The notes under the pieces: model-generated
What the model was told of the DNA's origin: nothing
Seen by the model: only the letters and a program-made list of their open reading frames with translations
The model's database searches: none
Program-made: the position numbers and the translations under genes
Source of the DNA: Izhakiella australiensis
GTDB lineage: Bacteria; Pseudomonadota; Gammaproteobacteria; Enterobacterales; Enterobacteriaceae
Direction: 5' to 3'
Assembly (NCBI RefSeq): GCF_002006995.1
Contig: NZ_MRUL01000003.1
Span: 310,001-374,000, forward strand
Length of the DNA stretch: 64,000 nt
In this document: positions 37,608-46,580 of the stretch, in pieces
How the letters are laid out: every line of letters begins with the position of its first letter
How positions within the stretch are numbered: the stretch's first letter is position 1

Positions 37608-38324
37608 TCAGGCTTGCGCGGCGCTGCGGCTGCGATGGGCACGGTTCATCCGTTGCTCAGCACGCTTAAAGGCATGGCTGGAGAGCACGGTCAGCACCAG
37701 ATAGCAGAGGCCGCCAATCACATAAAAAGTGAAGTACTGACGCGTCGAACCTGCCGCGACCTGACTGGCGCGCATCAGTTCAATAATGCCGGTCACCGAG
37801 ACCAGCGCCGAGTCTTTCAGGCTCATCTGCCAAACGTTAGACAGACCCGGCAGCGCATAGCGCACCATCTGCGGCACGATAATGCGTTGCAGAACGCGCC
37901 AGCGCGTCATGCCGATCGCCATCGCCGCCTCGACTTCACCCGGTGCCAGCGCCAGTCGCGCTGCGCGGTAAACTTCCGCCTGGTAAGAGGCCGAAATCAG
38001 GCCAATAGCCAACGCGCCGATTAAAAACGGCGGCACCTCGATAAAGCCATCGGCGCCGAACAGGCCGCCGATCTTAGTAATAATCCCCGAACCGCCAAAG
38101 TAGAACAGATAGATAATCAGCAGCTCAGGTATGCCGCGAAAAATCACCGAATAGCCATCGCCGAACCAGCGCAGCGGGCGATGGGGCGAAAGCTTAGCGG
38201 CCGAAACGCCGCTGCCAACCACCGCGCCAACCACCATGGCAGCAAATGAGAGCAATAAGGTCATCAGCGCCGCGTGGAGGATTAGCGGCCCCCAGCCGTT
38301 TTCACCAAAACCCAGTAAGGCCAT
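37608..38324 (-). CDS. HisQ-like amino acid importer permease
   Basis: This 238-residue permease partners the HisM-like subunit. It has RGIPELLIIYLFYFGG near residue 62 and an EAA loop EAAMAIGMTRWRVLQRIIVPQMVRYALP near 130-158. It starts 12 bases after the binding-protein gene. The two permeases differ clearly in sequence, which suggests a heterodimeric channel. Confidence 0.9.
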   Translation of the reverse strand: MALLGFGENGWGPLILHAALMTLLLSFAAMVVGAVVGSGVSAAKLSPHRPLRWFGDGYSVIFRGIPELLIIYLFYFGGSGIITKIGGLFGADGFIEVPPFLIGALAIGLISASYQAEVYRAARLALAPGEVEAAMAIGMTRWRVLQRIIVPQMVRYALPGLSNVWQMSLKDSALVSVTGIIELMRASQVAAGSTRQYFTFYVIGGLCYLVLTVLSSHAFKRAEQRMNRAHRSRSAAQA

Positions 38325-38336
38325 AGCTACCTCCTG

Positions 38337-39206
38337 TTATTGCGCGGTGGGCGTTACGTCAGTTTTAAACCATTTCTCGCTCAGCTTTTTCACCGTGCCG
38401 TCTGCCAGCGCGGCTTTAATCGCCTCATCCAGCTTCGCTTTCAGATCGCTGTCACTTTTACGCAGACCAATCCCCTCGCCTTCTCCCCAGATCGGACCGC
38501 CCAGTTGAGGGCCACTGAGCTGTAAGTCTTTATTTTCAGGTTTAGAAAGCATTGAGTTGGCAAAGGTCACATCGTCAAATACCGCATCGATACGCTCGGA
38601 TTGCAGATCGAGGATCGCATCAGCCGAGGCATTGTATTCGCGCACGGTGGCAACATCTTTGAAGTATTTATCAATGAAGGGGGTGTAAACGGTGCCGGAA
38701 GCGATACCGATGGTTTTGCCTTTTAACGCTTCTTTCAGCTTAGCGATTGCCGGTTCGATCTCTTTTGCATCGTCATGCAGCTTGACCGGTGCGGCTTTGC
38801 TATCGCCGGCAGGCAGTACGTTGCTGCCTTTGGTGGTGATAAAGCTGGCGGGCGTCTGAGCATAGGGAATGCTGAAGCCGATTTGCTGACGCCGCTCCGG
38901 CGTAATCACAATGGCATCAAGGATGACGTCATATTTACCCGCCTGCATACCGGCGATCATGCCATCCCAGTTTTGCACCACCAGCTTGCACTGAACCTGC
39001 ATACGTTTACACAGGTCAGCCATCAGCTCCGGCTCAAAACCACTCAGCTTGCCGCCAGGCAGGGTAATATTCCAGGGCTCATAGCTGCCTTCCGTGGCAA
39101 TGGTCAGCGATTTCCACTCTTTTGCCTGAGCGGGCAGAATGCTGGCGACGGAAACGCCCAGCAGTGCGGAGGTAATGAGGAACTGGCGAACGAACGTTGT
39201 TTTCAT
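38337..39206 (-). CDS. Periplasmic amino acid-binding protein of the hut-linked importer
   Basis: This 289-residue SBP_bac_3 family protein has a signal peptide ending in PAQA (about residues 1-28). The ligand-site segments are IATEGSYEPWNITLPGGKLSGFEPELM, GMQAGKYDVILDAIVITPERRQQIGFS and GTVYTPFIDKYF. The family binds basic or polar amino acids (HisJ, ArgT, NocT). AGGAG lies 6 bases before the ATG at 39206. It heads an operon of binding protein, two permeases, ATPase and the hutH-like gene. Histidine is the likely ligand given the hut setting; no residue alone proves it. Confidence 0.88.
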   Translation of the reverse strand: MKTTFVRQFLITSALLGVSVASILPAQAKEWKSLTIATEGSYEPWNITLPGGKLSGFEPELMADLCKRMQVQCKLVVQNWDGMIAGMQAGKYDVILDAIVITPERRQQIGFSIPYAQTPASFITTKGSNVLPAGDSKAAPVKLHDDAKEIEPAIAKLKEALKGKTIGIASGTVYTPFIDKYFKDVATVREYNASADAILDLQSERIDAVFDDVTFANSMLSKPENKDLQLSGPQLGGPIWGEGEGIGLRKSDSDLKAKLDEAIKAALADGTVKKLSEKWFKTDVTPTAQ

Positions 39207-39303
39207 ACATTGCTCCTGGAACAAGGGTTTTCCCCTGAGGTAACGGTGAAAGTTCGGCCATTTAAGTGGCAGGTTTGTTAATACTTTGTTCAATCGTTAT
39301 GTC

Positions 39304-39328
39304 ATGTATATACAAGTTCGTATACAAC
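39304..39328 (-). promoter_or_regulatory. HutC operator before the importer operon
   Basis: TGTATATACA (39305-39314) is a perfect palindrome identical to copies before hutI/hutF, hutC and hutH. A second GTATAC core follows at 39320-39325. It lies about 100 bases before the binding-protein start. Confidence 0.75.
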
Positions 39329-39397
39329 CCTGCACCAGGCGAAGGGTAAAAGTGTGATTCATCCAGTAAAATTACTGTGTTAATCCCCGCGAACCAC

Positions 39398-39409
39398 TTG
39401 TACATACAA
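39398..39409 (-). promoter_or_regulatory. Second HutC-like operator before the importer operon
   Basis: TTGTACATACAA is a near-palindrome of the same type as TTGTATAGACAA before hutH, with intact outer TTGTA and TACAA half-sites. Confidence 0.55.
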
Positions 39410-39793
39410 CAGGGAAATAACAGAGCAACAGTTGTGCCAGAATGGCCGCAAGCGTGAAAATTAATGCGTTAACCGGCCGTTACGCTGAGAAAAAATCGGC
39501 CAGCAAAGACAGGCTGCACTATGCAAGCGCATAACGCCCTTGAATGGGGCTTCATTTTGACGCCTTGACGCCCAACGGAGCGGTGCCGGAAGAAAATGCT
39601 GAGGGGTTTGTAAATCAAAAAACGCCTGATGATATTTGCAATCACGGCACGCTTCAGGCATCTCGCTGTTCAAGCTTTCTGAATAACTTATTCAGCGATA
39701 TCTGATATCACTTCGCCAACAACAGGTTAAAATGGTCTTATTAAACCTGCTTTTTCAGGCTGCTTAATTGCCCTAATAACCTGTGTCTTATTT
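39410..39793. other. Intergenic region between importer operon and hutG
   Basis: No recognisable gene is present. A perfect inverted repeat TGAATAA-C-TTATTCA (39680-39694) and a direct GATATC pair (39697-39709) look like operator sequence. A tiny plus-strand ORF (39732-39767, MVLLNLLFQAA) with an AGG before it lies ahead of a strong plus-strand terminator. Together they could mark a small RNA or a relic leader, as discussed under findings. Confidence 0.4.
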
Positions 39794-39823
39794 AGCCAGA
39801 AGTGCAAACTTCTGGCTTTTTTA
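39794..39823 (+). terminator. Plus-strand intrinsic terminator with no gene before it
   Basis: AGCCAGAAGT (39794-39803) pairs perfectly with ACTTCTGGCT (39808-39817) around a 4-base loop, and a T run follows. The T tract is on the plus strand only, so it does not suit the minus-strand hutG that ends beside it. Confidence 0.8.
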
Positions 39824-39828
39824 TTACC

Positions 39829-40611
39829 TTAGCGCCCCAGCAGGGTGGCAACCAAACGTTTCAGCAACGGCTGAAGACGCTGCGCCCGGTCGCCACGCCA
39901 CGCGAAAGGCGGCGCCTCTTCCATGTAGTTACACTGAGCCAGCTCAAGCTGCAGCGCCTGTACGCCATCTGCCGGCTGGCCGTAGGCACGGGTAATGTAG
40001 CCGCCCTTAAAGCGGCCATTAATTACCCAGCTGTAGTCGTTTTGTGCCTCGCACACGGCTTTAAGCTGCGCCGCCATCTCAGCGCTACAGCTGGCGCCAT
40101 CGTTAGTGCCCAAATTCAGATCGGGTAATTTGCCCTCGAACAGGCGCGGGATCTGCGAAGCAATCGAATGAGCATCGAACAGTCGCGCATAGCCAAACTC
40201 AGCTTTAATCCGCGCCAGCTCCTGCTGCAGCTGCTGATGGTAAGGCTGCCAGATATTTTCCAGATATCCCTGACGCTGCGCATCATCTGGCGTCATTCCC
40301 GGTTTAAAGGTCGGCGTGCCGTCAAACAGCGTCTCCGGGTAAAGTCCGGTGGTTGCCGTGGCGTAAAGCGGCTGGTTATCCGCCGGGCGATTAAGATCGA
40401 TAACAAAGCGTGAGTAGTTGCCGACCAGCACGCTGGCCCCCATCTCAACCGCGAAGTCATACAGCTGCGGAATATGCCAGTCGGTATCGCACAGCCCCTG
40501 CGCCGGAACGCTTAACCCCTGCTCGACTTCCGGCGTCAGCGCCGTACCAGCGTGGGGAATACTGACCAGCAGAGGCAGGGTCCCCCGAGTAAATTCAAAA
40601 GGTTTTTTCAC
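39829..40611 (-). CDS. hutG: HutG, N-formylglutamate deformylase
   Basis: This 260-residue hydrolase of the FGase (N-formylglutamate amidohydrolase) family carries out the last step of the five-enzyme histidine pathway, giving glutamate and formate. The N-terminal LLVSIPHAG, the DTDWH segment and [13 protein letters not shown] are conserved, as is [17 protein letters not shown] with a metal-type DxHS. It is not the arginase-like formimidoylglutamase that is also called HutG in Klebsiella and Salmonella. It overlaps hutI by 4 bases (ATGA) and is translated after it. Confidence 0.93.
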   Translation of the reverse strand: MKKPFEFTRGTLPLLVSIPHAGTALTPEVEQGLSVPAQGLCDTDWHIPQLYDFAVEMGASVLVGNYSRFVIDLNRPADNQPLYATATTGLYPETLFDGTPTFKPGMTPDDAQRQGYLENIWQPYHQQLQQELARIKAEFGYARLFDAHSIASQIPRLFEGKLPDLNLGTNDGASCSAEMAAQLKAVCEAQNDYSWVINGRFKGGYITRAYGQPADGVQALQLELAQCNYMEEAPPFAWRGDRAQRLQPLLKRLVATLLGR

Positions 40612-41825
40612 CGCATTTCTCCTCTGTAGATGGTTTCACAGGGCAGTTCGCCCCCCAGCCAGTACACCAGCTCGGCCGGTCGTTCAACCTGCCAGTGAAC
40701 AAAATCAGCACGCTTGCCGACTTCCAGACTGCCCAGCCGATCGGCGCAGCCCAGCGCTCTGGCAGCGTTGAGGGTGACGCCGTTGAGCGCTTCTTCCGGC
40801 GTCATACCAAACAGCGTACAGCCCATGTTGAGCATCAGGCGCAGCGACAGTGCCGGCGAAGTACCGGGGTTAGCATCGCTGGCCAGCGCCATCGGCACCC
40901 CATGTTTACGGAAATATTCAACCGGCGGGCGCTGGGTTTCACGCAGCAGGTAAAATGCGCCGGGCAGCAGCACCGCGACGGTGCCGCTGGCCGCCATCGC
41001 CAACGCGTCCTCTTCGGTGGCATACTCCAGATGATCGGCAGACAGCGCATTAAAGCGCGCTGCCAGGCTTGCGCCATGGAGCGCCGAAAGCTGCTCGGCG
41101 TGCAATTTCACCGGCATACCGAGCGCCCGCGCGGCGCTGAACACCTCGCTGACCTGATCGGGCGAAAATGCCAGATGTTCGCAGAAAGCGTCCACCGCAT
41201 CCGCCAGCTTTTCCTGCGCGACCTGCGGTAATAAATGCTGGCAAACCCGCTCGATCCAGCCCTGAGGGTTGTCTTTATACTCCGGTGGAAACGCATGGGC
41301 GGCAAGGCAGGTCGCCTTCACATCTACCGGCATTTCGCTGCCGAGCTGGCGGATGGCGCGCAGCATGCGCAGCTCACTCTCTTCATCCAGTCCGTAGCCC
41401 GATTTAATCTCGACGGTGGTGACGCCCTCGGCCAGCAGCCGCTGCAAGCGGGCGCGGGCGCTTGCAACCAGCGCCTGCTGACTGGCTGCGCGGGTTGCGC
41501 GCACCGTGGAAATAATGCCGCCGCCCTGAGCGGCGATCTCGCTGTAGCTGACGCCGTTCAGGCGCTGCTCAAACTCCTGGCTGCGATCGCCACCGAATAC
41601 CAGATGGGTATGGCAATCAATCAGACCGGGTGTAATTAATCCGCCGGCAAAATTGTGCGTGCGATCACAACGAATAGCTTTAGCTTGTTCCCGTGGTCCA
41701 ATCCACACAATCTGTTCACCCTGAACCGCAATGGCGCCATCTTCAATCAGGCTGTAGCGTCCGCCCTGCATTGTCGCGATATCCGCACCCGTCCAGAGGG
41801 TGTCACACTTCAGTTCAACTGCCAT
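40608..41825 (-). CDS. hutI: HutI, imidazolonepropionase
   Basis: HutI is a 405-residue metal-dependent amidohydrolase that opens imidazolonepropionate to N-formimidoylglutamate. The metal-binding [11 protein letters not shown] is near residue 72, [10 protein letters not shown] near 135, HAEQLS near 240 and the catalytic aspartate in [11 protein letters not shown] near 315. AGGAG lies before the ATG. It is the first gene of the hutI-hutG transcript and divergent from hutF across a HutC operator. Confidence 0.95.
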   Translation of the reverse strand: MAVELKCDTLWTGADIATMQGGRYSLIEDGAIAVQGEQIVWIGPREQAKAIRCDRTHNFAGGLITPGLIDCHTHLVFGGDRSQEFEQRLNGVSYSEIAAQGGGIISTVRATRAASQQALVASARARLQRLLAEGVTTVEIKSGYGLDEESELRMLRAIRQLGSEMPVDVKATCLAAHAFPPEYKDNPQGWIERVCQHLLPQVAQEKLADAVDAFCEHLAFSPDQVSEVFSAARALGMPVKLHAEQLSALHGASLAARFNALSADHLEYATEEDALAMAASGTVAVLLPGAFYLLRETQRPPVEYFRKHGVPMALASDANPGTSPALSLRLMLNMGCTLFGMTPEEALNGVTLNAARALGCADRLGSLEVGKRADFVHWQVERPAELVYWLGGELPCETIYRGEMR

Positions 41826-41863
41826 TACTACTCCTGTCGGTGTGCTTTACTGCTGGCCTATAA

Positions 41864-41883
41864 GTATGTATATGTATATACAA
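41864..41883. promoter_or_regulatory. HutC operator between hutI and hutF
   Basis: TGTATATACA (41873-41882), preceded by an extra GTATGTAT half-site, lies in the 80-base gap between the two divergent hut transcripts, 23 bases before the hutF ATG and 47 before that of hutI. One repressor site can cover both promoters. Confidence 0.8.
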
Positions 41884-41905
41884 CCTCAATCAGCAGGAAT
41901 CAACA

Positions 41906-43261
41906 ATGTCACGATATTTTGCCTCCCGCGCCCTGCTTCCACAGGGATGGTGCCACGATGTGGTCATCGAAGTCGATGAACAGGGGATATTACGCAAACT
42001 TACCCCCGACAGTCCGCAGCAGGATGCACAACGGTTGCACGGTGCGGTGATTCCTGCAGTCGCTAACCTCCACTCCCATGCATTCCAACGCGCCATGGCC
42101 GGACTGGCAGAAGTCGCCGGCGACCCGCAGGACAGCTTCTGGACCTGGCGCGATCTGATGTATCGCATGGTGCAAACCCTGACGCCGGAAGCGGTCGGCG
42201 CCATCGCCACCCAGCTTTATATCGAAATGCTGAAAGGCGGCTATACCCAGGTCGCGGAATTCCACTACCTGCATCACGATCCGCAGGGGCAGCCCTATCA
42301 GGATGATGCCATGTTGCAACAGCTGATGCTGGCGGCGCAGCAGAGCGGTATCGGCCAGACGCTATTGCCGGTCCTTTACAGCTACGCCGGCTTTGGTGCC
42401 CAGCCGGCCCAGCCGGGACAGAAGCGTTTCATTCAGCAAACCGAAGCCTATCTTCAGCAGCAGGCAAGGCTCAAAGCCCTGACGGCGCAGGAACCGTTGA
42501 TTAATTACGGCCTGTGCTTCCATTCGCTGCGCGCCGTCAGTGAAGCGCAGATGCATGAGGTGCTGGCAGCTTCCGATAGCACGCTGCCGGTACATATTCA
42601 TATCGCCGAGCAGGAAAAAGAGGTCAACGACTGTCGCGCATGGAGCAATGAGCGTCCGGTAAGCTGGCTGTACAAACGCTTTAACGTTGACCCGCGCTGG
42701 TGTCTTATCCATGCCACCCATCTTGATGACGATGAAGTCCGCCAGCTGGCCAGCAGCGGCGCGATAGCCGGACTATGTCCGACGACCGAAGCCAACCTGG
42801 GCGACGGTATTTTTCGCGGCACCGATTACCTGGCGCTGAACGGACGCTGGGGGATTGGCTCTGACAGCCACGTATCGTTAGACGTTGTTGAGGAGCTGCG
42901 TTGGTTTGAATACGGCCAGCGCCTGCGCGATCGCCGTCGTAATCGTTTAGTGCAGGACGGGCAGCCCTCGGTTGGCGACCTGCTATTCGCCGGCGCACGT
43001 CAGGGCGGCGCGCAGGCCTGCGCGCTGGCGGTTGGCGAACTGGCGCCCGGATTTCGCGCCGACTGGCTGGTACTGGAAGAGGATGCGCTGCTGGGACCAA
43101 CGCCCGACAGCGCGCTGATTAATCGCTGGTTGTTTGCCGGCAACCGTTCGCAGATCCGCGACGTTTTCGTCGCTGGCCGCCAGGTGATTCATCAGGGGCA
43201 GCATCAGCGACAGGAACAGGCCGCGCGTCAGTTCCGCCAGGTGATTGAGGGCCTGAAATAA
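41906..43261 (+). CDS. hutF: HutF, formimidoylglutamate deiminase
   Basis: HutF is a 451-residue amidohydrolase that converts N-formimidoylglutamate to N-formylglutamate and ammonia, feeding HutG. Metal-binding motifs are NLHSHAFQRAMAG near residue 51, HIHIAEQEKEV near 231 and GSDSHVSLDVVEELRW near 318. The presence of HutF marks the five-step pathway of pseudomonads. GCAGGAA precedes the ATG. Its stop shares a base with the hutD start (TAATG). Confidence 0.94.
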   Translation: MSRYFASRALLPQGWCHDVVIEVDEQGILRKLTPDSPQQDAQRLHGAVIPAVANLHSHAFQRAMAGLAEVAGDPQDSFWTWRDLMYRMVQTLTPEAVGAIATQLYIEMLKGGYTQVAEFHYLHHDPQGQPYQDDAMLQQLMLAAQQSGIGQTLLPVLYSYAGFGAQPAQPGQKRFIQQTEAYLQQQARLKALTAQEPLINYGLCFHSLRAVSEAQMHEVLAASDSTLPVHIHIAEQEKEVNDCRAWSNERPVSWLYKRFNVDPRWCLIHATHLDDDEVRQLASSGAIAGLCPTTEANLGDGIFRGTDYLALNGRWGIGSDSHVSLDVVEELRWFEYGQRLRDRRRNRLVQDGQPSVGDLLFAGARQGGAQACALAVGELAPGFRADWLVLEEDALLGPTPDSALINRWLFAGNRSQIRDVFVAGRQVIHQGQHQRQEQAARQFRQVIEGLK

Positions 43262-43803
43262 TGCCTCACTTTTCTCTGAATACGCTGCCGGTGTCGCGCT
43301 GGCGCAACGGCGGCGGCGAAACCCGCGAAATCGTCGCCTGGCCGCCGGGGGCGGAAGATTTTAGCTGGCGTATCAGCATCGCCACCATCTCGCAGGACGG
43401 CGACTTCTCCCCTTTTCCGGGGATCGACAGGATCATTACGCTGCTCAGCGGCGATGGCGTTACGCTGACCAGCAGCGGCTGGCAGCAGCAACTACAAACA
43501 GCGCAGCCTTTTGCCTTTGCCGGCGAGGATCAGGTTTATGCCCGCCTCAGCGGCGGCGCCAGCCAGGATTTTAATCTGATGACGCGTCGCGCCAGCCATC
43601 GCGCGGCGATGACGGTGGTCACTGGCGCGACGCGTCCGGCGCCCGAGGACGCGGGCGTCGCTTTCGTGCTTTCCGGCAGCTGGCGCGCCGGTGAGATGAC
43701 GTTACAGGTAAACGAAGGCATCTGGTGGCATCAGCATGGCGACCCGCTAACGCCGCAAACGCCTGACGCCCGTCTGCTTTACGCCGCCGTCAGCCGCCGC
43801 TAA
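43261..43803 (+). CDS. hutD: HutD family protein
   Basis: HutD is a 180-residue two-domain cupin-like protein. The family signature SRWRNGGGETREIVAWPPGAEDFSWRISIATI spans residues 12-44, and FPGIDRIITLLSGDGVTL follows. In Pseudomonas HutD is thought to limit hut expression, perhaps by binding a pathway intermediate; its exact role is not settled. It overlaps the hutF stop by one base and converges on hutC. Confidence 0.9.
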   Translation: MPHFSLNTLPVSRWRNGGGETREIVAWPPGAEDFSWRISIATISQDGDFSPFPGIDRIITLLSGDGVTLTSSGWQQQLQTAQPFAFAGEDQVYARLSGGASQDFNLMTRRASHRAAMTVVTGATRPAPEDAGVAFVLSGSWRAGEMTLQVNEGIWWHQHGDPLTPQTPDARLLYAAVSRR

Positions 43804-43887
43804 GCGCCAACGGCGCAGGGGATAAATTTGCCGTAAAAGCGGTATTCGCAGCCAGCCCTGTTGCCGCCGTCCGGCGGTATAACGGGC

Positions 43888-44643
43888 TTAGCCGTGCCCT
43901 TTGAAGCGACCAACCAGCTTATAGCGCGACCCCGGATAAAGCAGCTTGGCATAGGTCACAATACGCGTATCGCTCCAGGTCTGGCGACGAATTAGCAGGC
44001 AGGGTTCATTATTTTCCAGCGCCAGCAGCGCACACTGGCGGGCATCGGGCAGCACCGCTTCCACCACGTGTTCGCCCGAGGTCAGGGGCGCGACGCGCAT
44101 CAGGTAGGTATAGGGCGTCAGCTGATGATAATCCTGGTCAAGATAGCCTGGCGCAACCAGCGGGTTCACCAGCCGATCTTCCATCTGCACCGGCAGATCG
44201 TTTTCATAATGAACGATCAGCGACTGGAAGATGCTCTGCCCGGTAGAGAGACCCAGCACGGCGGCCTGATCCGGCCCCGCCTTTAGCGTACCGAGCTTGA
44301 GGATTTTGCAGCTATGATGGTTACCGCGCTGGGCGATCTCCTCGGCGATATTATGGACTTCCAGCATCGCGGTGTAGCCTTTATTCTCAGCGACAAAGGT
44401 ACCCACGCCCTGCATACGAATTAAATAACCTTCGCTGGTCAGCTCGCGCAGCGCACGATTAATGGTCATGCGGCTCACGCCCAGCTCGTTGACGAACTCA
44501 CTTTCCGAAGGAACGCGCTGCTTTGCTTTCCAGCGTCCTTCAATAATCTGATTGATGATGGCCTGCTTAACCCGTTGATAAATCGGTGCCGGATCATCGC
44601 TCATCGCTGCAGAAAGCTGAGAAACAGCGGTCTGTTCGACCAT
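43888..44643 (-). CDS. hutC: HutC, histidine utilisation repressor
   Basis: HutC is a 251-residue GntR-family repressor of the HutC/UTRA subgroup. The winged helix is at about residues 20-85 (VPSESEFVNELGVSRMTINRALRELTSEGYLIRMQGVGTFV) and the UTRA ligand domain follows (about 105-245). Urocanate, the first pathway product, is the inducer in studied systems. AAGGACG precedes the ATG; a second in-frame ATG 13 codons later is possible. A TGTATATACA palindrome lies 54 bases before the start, so it probably represses itself. Confidence 0.94.
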   Translation of the reverse strand: MVEQTAVSQLSAAMSDDPAPIYQRVKQAIINQIIEGRWKAKQRVPSESEFVNELGVSRMTINRALRELTSEGYLIRMQGVGTFVAENKGYTAMLEVHNIAEEIAQRGNHHSCKILKLGTLKAGPDQAAVLGLSTGQSIFQSLIVHYENDLPVQMEDRLVNPLVAPGYLDQDYHQLTPYTYLMRVAPLTSGEHVVEAVLPDARQCALLALENNEPCLLIRRQTWSDTRIVTYAKLLYPGSRYKLVGRFKGHG

Positions 44644-44695
44644 GATTACGTCCTTAACAGTGGTGATGGGCTCAGTGTAATAACAAGCGGCTTAA

Positions 44696-44707
44696 ATGTA
44701 TATACAT
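44696..44707. promoter_or_regulatory. HutC operator before hutC
   Basis: ATGTATATACAT is a perfect 12-base palindrome containing the common TGTATATACA core, placed to allow autorepression of hutC. Confidence 0.78.
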
Positions 44708-44894
44708 GTTAACCTTTTGACCTGCACGCTATCAGTGCATGGCGAACTGTTTCAGGGCAAATCCCCCTCATCGACTGGCCTGTTTTTACACCAGGCTATT
44801 TTCACGGCGTAATGCCAGCCTGTTGAATCAGCCAGTTACGCCGCCGCCCACGCAATTCCAGATTTTGTGATCGCATTGGCATAGTGATTGCTAA

Positions 44895-44906
44895 TTGTAT
44901 AGACAA
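44895..44906 (+). promoter_or_regulatory. HutC-like operator upstream of hutH
   Basis: TTGTATAGACAA resembles the hut operator of Klebsiella, which contains TTGTATAGACAAG, and lies 114 bases before the hutH ATG. A partial CRP site (TGTGA-N6-TGGCA, 44866-44881) is just upstream; it is too weak to list alone. Confidence 0.65.
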
Positions 44907-44999
44907 GATTAGACGTTTCTGCTTCACTGACTTTAATCAGCATTTGACCGGCTTTTTACCGGCGCCCTGTGTGGCGACCGTCCGGCCAATGAACTCACT

Positions 45000-45018
45000 T
45001 GTATATACAGGAGTATAC
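45000..45018 (+). promoter_or_regulatory. HutC operator overlapping the hutH ribosome site
   Basis: TGTATATACA (45000-45009) is followed by the AGGAG ribosome site, then a second GTATAC core (45013-45018) ending just before the ATG at 45020. Repressor bound here would block elongation or open-complex formation very close to the start codon. Confidence 0.72.
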
Positions 45019-45019
45019 T

Positions 45020-46573
45020 ATGGCACTCACAGCCTCCCACTGCGTGCTGACGCCGGGAAACGTGGATCTGGCGACGCTGAAAGCAATTTATCGCGGCGGC
45101 ATTACTCTGGCACTGGATGACAATGCGCGCTCTGCGGTGCATCAGGCCTTCGCTACCGTTAGCGCCATCGTTGATGCCGGTACCGTAACCTATGGCATTA
45201 ATACCGGCTTTGGCAAACTGGCGACCACCACTATCCCCGCCGCGCGCCTGGCTGAATTACAGCGCAATCTGGTGCTGTCTCACAGCGTAGGCCTGGGCGA
45301 TTTGCTGCCGGATGACGTAACGCGGCTGGTGATGGCCAGCAAAATTATCAGCCTGGCGCGCGGACATTCCGGGGTACGCATTGAGCTGATCGACGGTCTG
45401 ATCGCCCTGTTCAACGCCGGCATTATGCCCTGCATTCCGGAGAAGGGTTCGGTCGGCGCCTCTGGCGATCTGGCACCGCTGGCGCACCTGTCGCTGATGC
45501 TGTTAGGAGAAGGTGAAGTCCGGGTTAAGGGCAAGCTGATACCCGCTGTTGAAGGGTTAAAGCTCGCCGGCCTGCAACCCTTCGTGCTTGGCCCGAAAGA
45601 GGGGCTGGCTTTACTTAACGGTACCCAGGTTTCCACTTCGCTGGCGCTGCGTGGCCTGTTTGAAGGCGAAAACGTTTTTGCCGCCGGGTTGATTTCCGGC
45701 GCGCTGTCGCTGGAGGCGATTAAAGGCTCGCTGAAGCCGCTGGACAGCCGTATTCATCAGGCCCGCGGCCAGCAGGGACAAATTGGCGTGGCGGCAGCGG
45801 TGCTGGCGCTGCTGGAAGGCAGTCACATCGTTGATTCCCACTCCACCTGCGGACGCGTACAGGATCCCTATTCCATTCGCTGCGTACCGCAGGTAATGGG
45901 CGCCTGCCTTGATAACCTCAACCACGCAGCACGCATTTTGCAAATTGAAGCTAACGCCGCCTCCGACAACCCGCTGGTCTTCAGCGATAACGGCGAAGTG
46001 ATTTCCGGCGGCAACTTCCATGCCGAACCGGTCGCTTTCGCCGCCGATATTATCGCGCTGGCGGTAGCCGAGGTGGGAGCCATTTCCGAACGCCGTCTGG
46101 CGCTGCTGCTGGACACCGGCCTTTCCGGCCTGCCGCCGTTTCTGGTCAATGATGGCGGCGTCAACTCCGGCTTTATGATCGCCCAGGTGTCCGCTGCGGC
46201 GCTGGCGTCAGAAAACAAATCGCTGGCCCATCCCGGCAGCGTGGACAGCCTGCCCACGTCGGCTAACCAGGAAGACCACGTTTCGATGGCAACCTACGCT
46301 GCACGTCGTCTCGGCGCCATGTGTTTCAACAGCGCGGCGGTTGTCGGCATTGAAGCCATGGCGGCCGCCCAGGGGATGGAGTTCCACCGTCCGCTGCAAA
46401 GCTCAGCACTGATCGAAGAACAATTTGCCCGCATCCGCCAGCGGGTAGCCTGGGTCGACCAGGACCGCCTGCTGGCGCCGGATATTGAACAAATGCGCCT
46501 GTGGGCCGCCGGCGACAGCTGGCCTGCTCCGGTCGCCGCGCTGCTGCCCAGCAACGCCACCCTAAGCCACTAA
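45020..46573 (+). CDS. hutH: HutH, histidine ammonia-lyase
   Basis: HutH is a 517-residue lyase that removes ammonia from histidine to give urocanate, the committed step. The MIO cofactor forms from Ala147-Ser148-Gly149 in [14 protein letters not shown]. Other family segments are [14 protein letters not shown] near 56, [15 protein letters not shown] near 280 and the NQEDHVSMA region near 415. AGGAG lies 5-6 bases before the ATG. It precedes hutU by 7 bases in one transcript. It is the intact counterpart of the triplet-deleted paralogue at 34.5-36.1 kb. Confidence 0.96.
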   Translation: MALTASHCVLTPGNVDLATLKAIYRGGITLALDDNARSAVHQAFATVSAIVDAGTVTYGINTGFGKLATTTIPAARLAELQRNLVLSHSVGLGDLLPDDVTRLVMASKIISLARGHSGVRIELIDGLIALFNAGIMPCIPEKGSVGASGDLAPLAHLSLMLLGEGEVRVKGKLIPAVEGLKLAGLQPFVLGPKEGLALLNGTQVSTSLALRGLFEGENVFAAGLISGALSLEAIKGSLKPLDSRIHQARGQQGQIGVAAAVLALLEGSHIVDSHSTCGRVQDPYSIRCVPQVMGACLDNLNHAARILQIEANAASDNPLVFSDNGEVISGGNFHAEPVAFAADIIALAVAEVGAISERRLALLLDTGLSGLPPFLVNDGGVNSGFMIAQVSAAALASENKSLAHPGSVDSLPTSANQEDHVSMATYAARRLGAMCFNSAAVVGIEAMAAAQGMEFHRPLQSSALIEEQFARIRQRVAWVDQDRLLAPDIEQMRLWAAGDSWPAPVAALLPSNATLSH

Positions 46574-46580
46574 GAGGAAA

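Noticed and set aside
39461-39673. 70-codon minus-strand ORF between the importer operon and hutG
   Set aside because: It has a TTG-type start, no convincing ribosome site, no recognisable protein features and unusual composition; it is more likely chance.
44866-44881. CRP site before hutH
   Set aside because: Only one half-site (TGTGA) is good; the other is TGGCA, so it is below a safe threshold although CRP control of hut genes is known in enterics.
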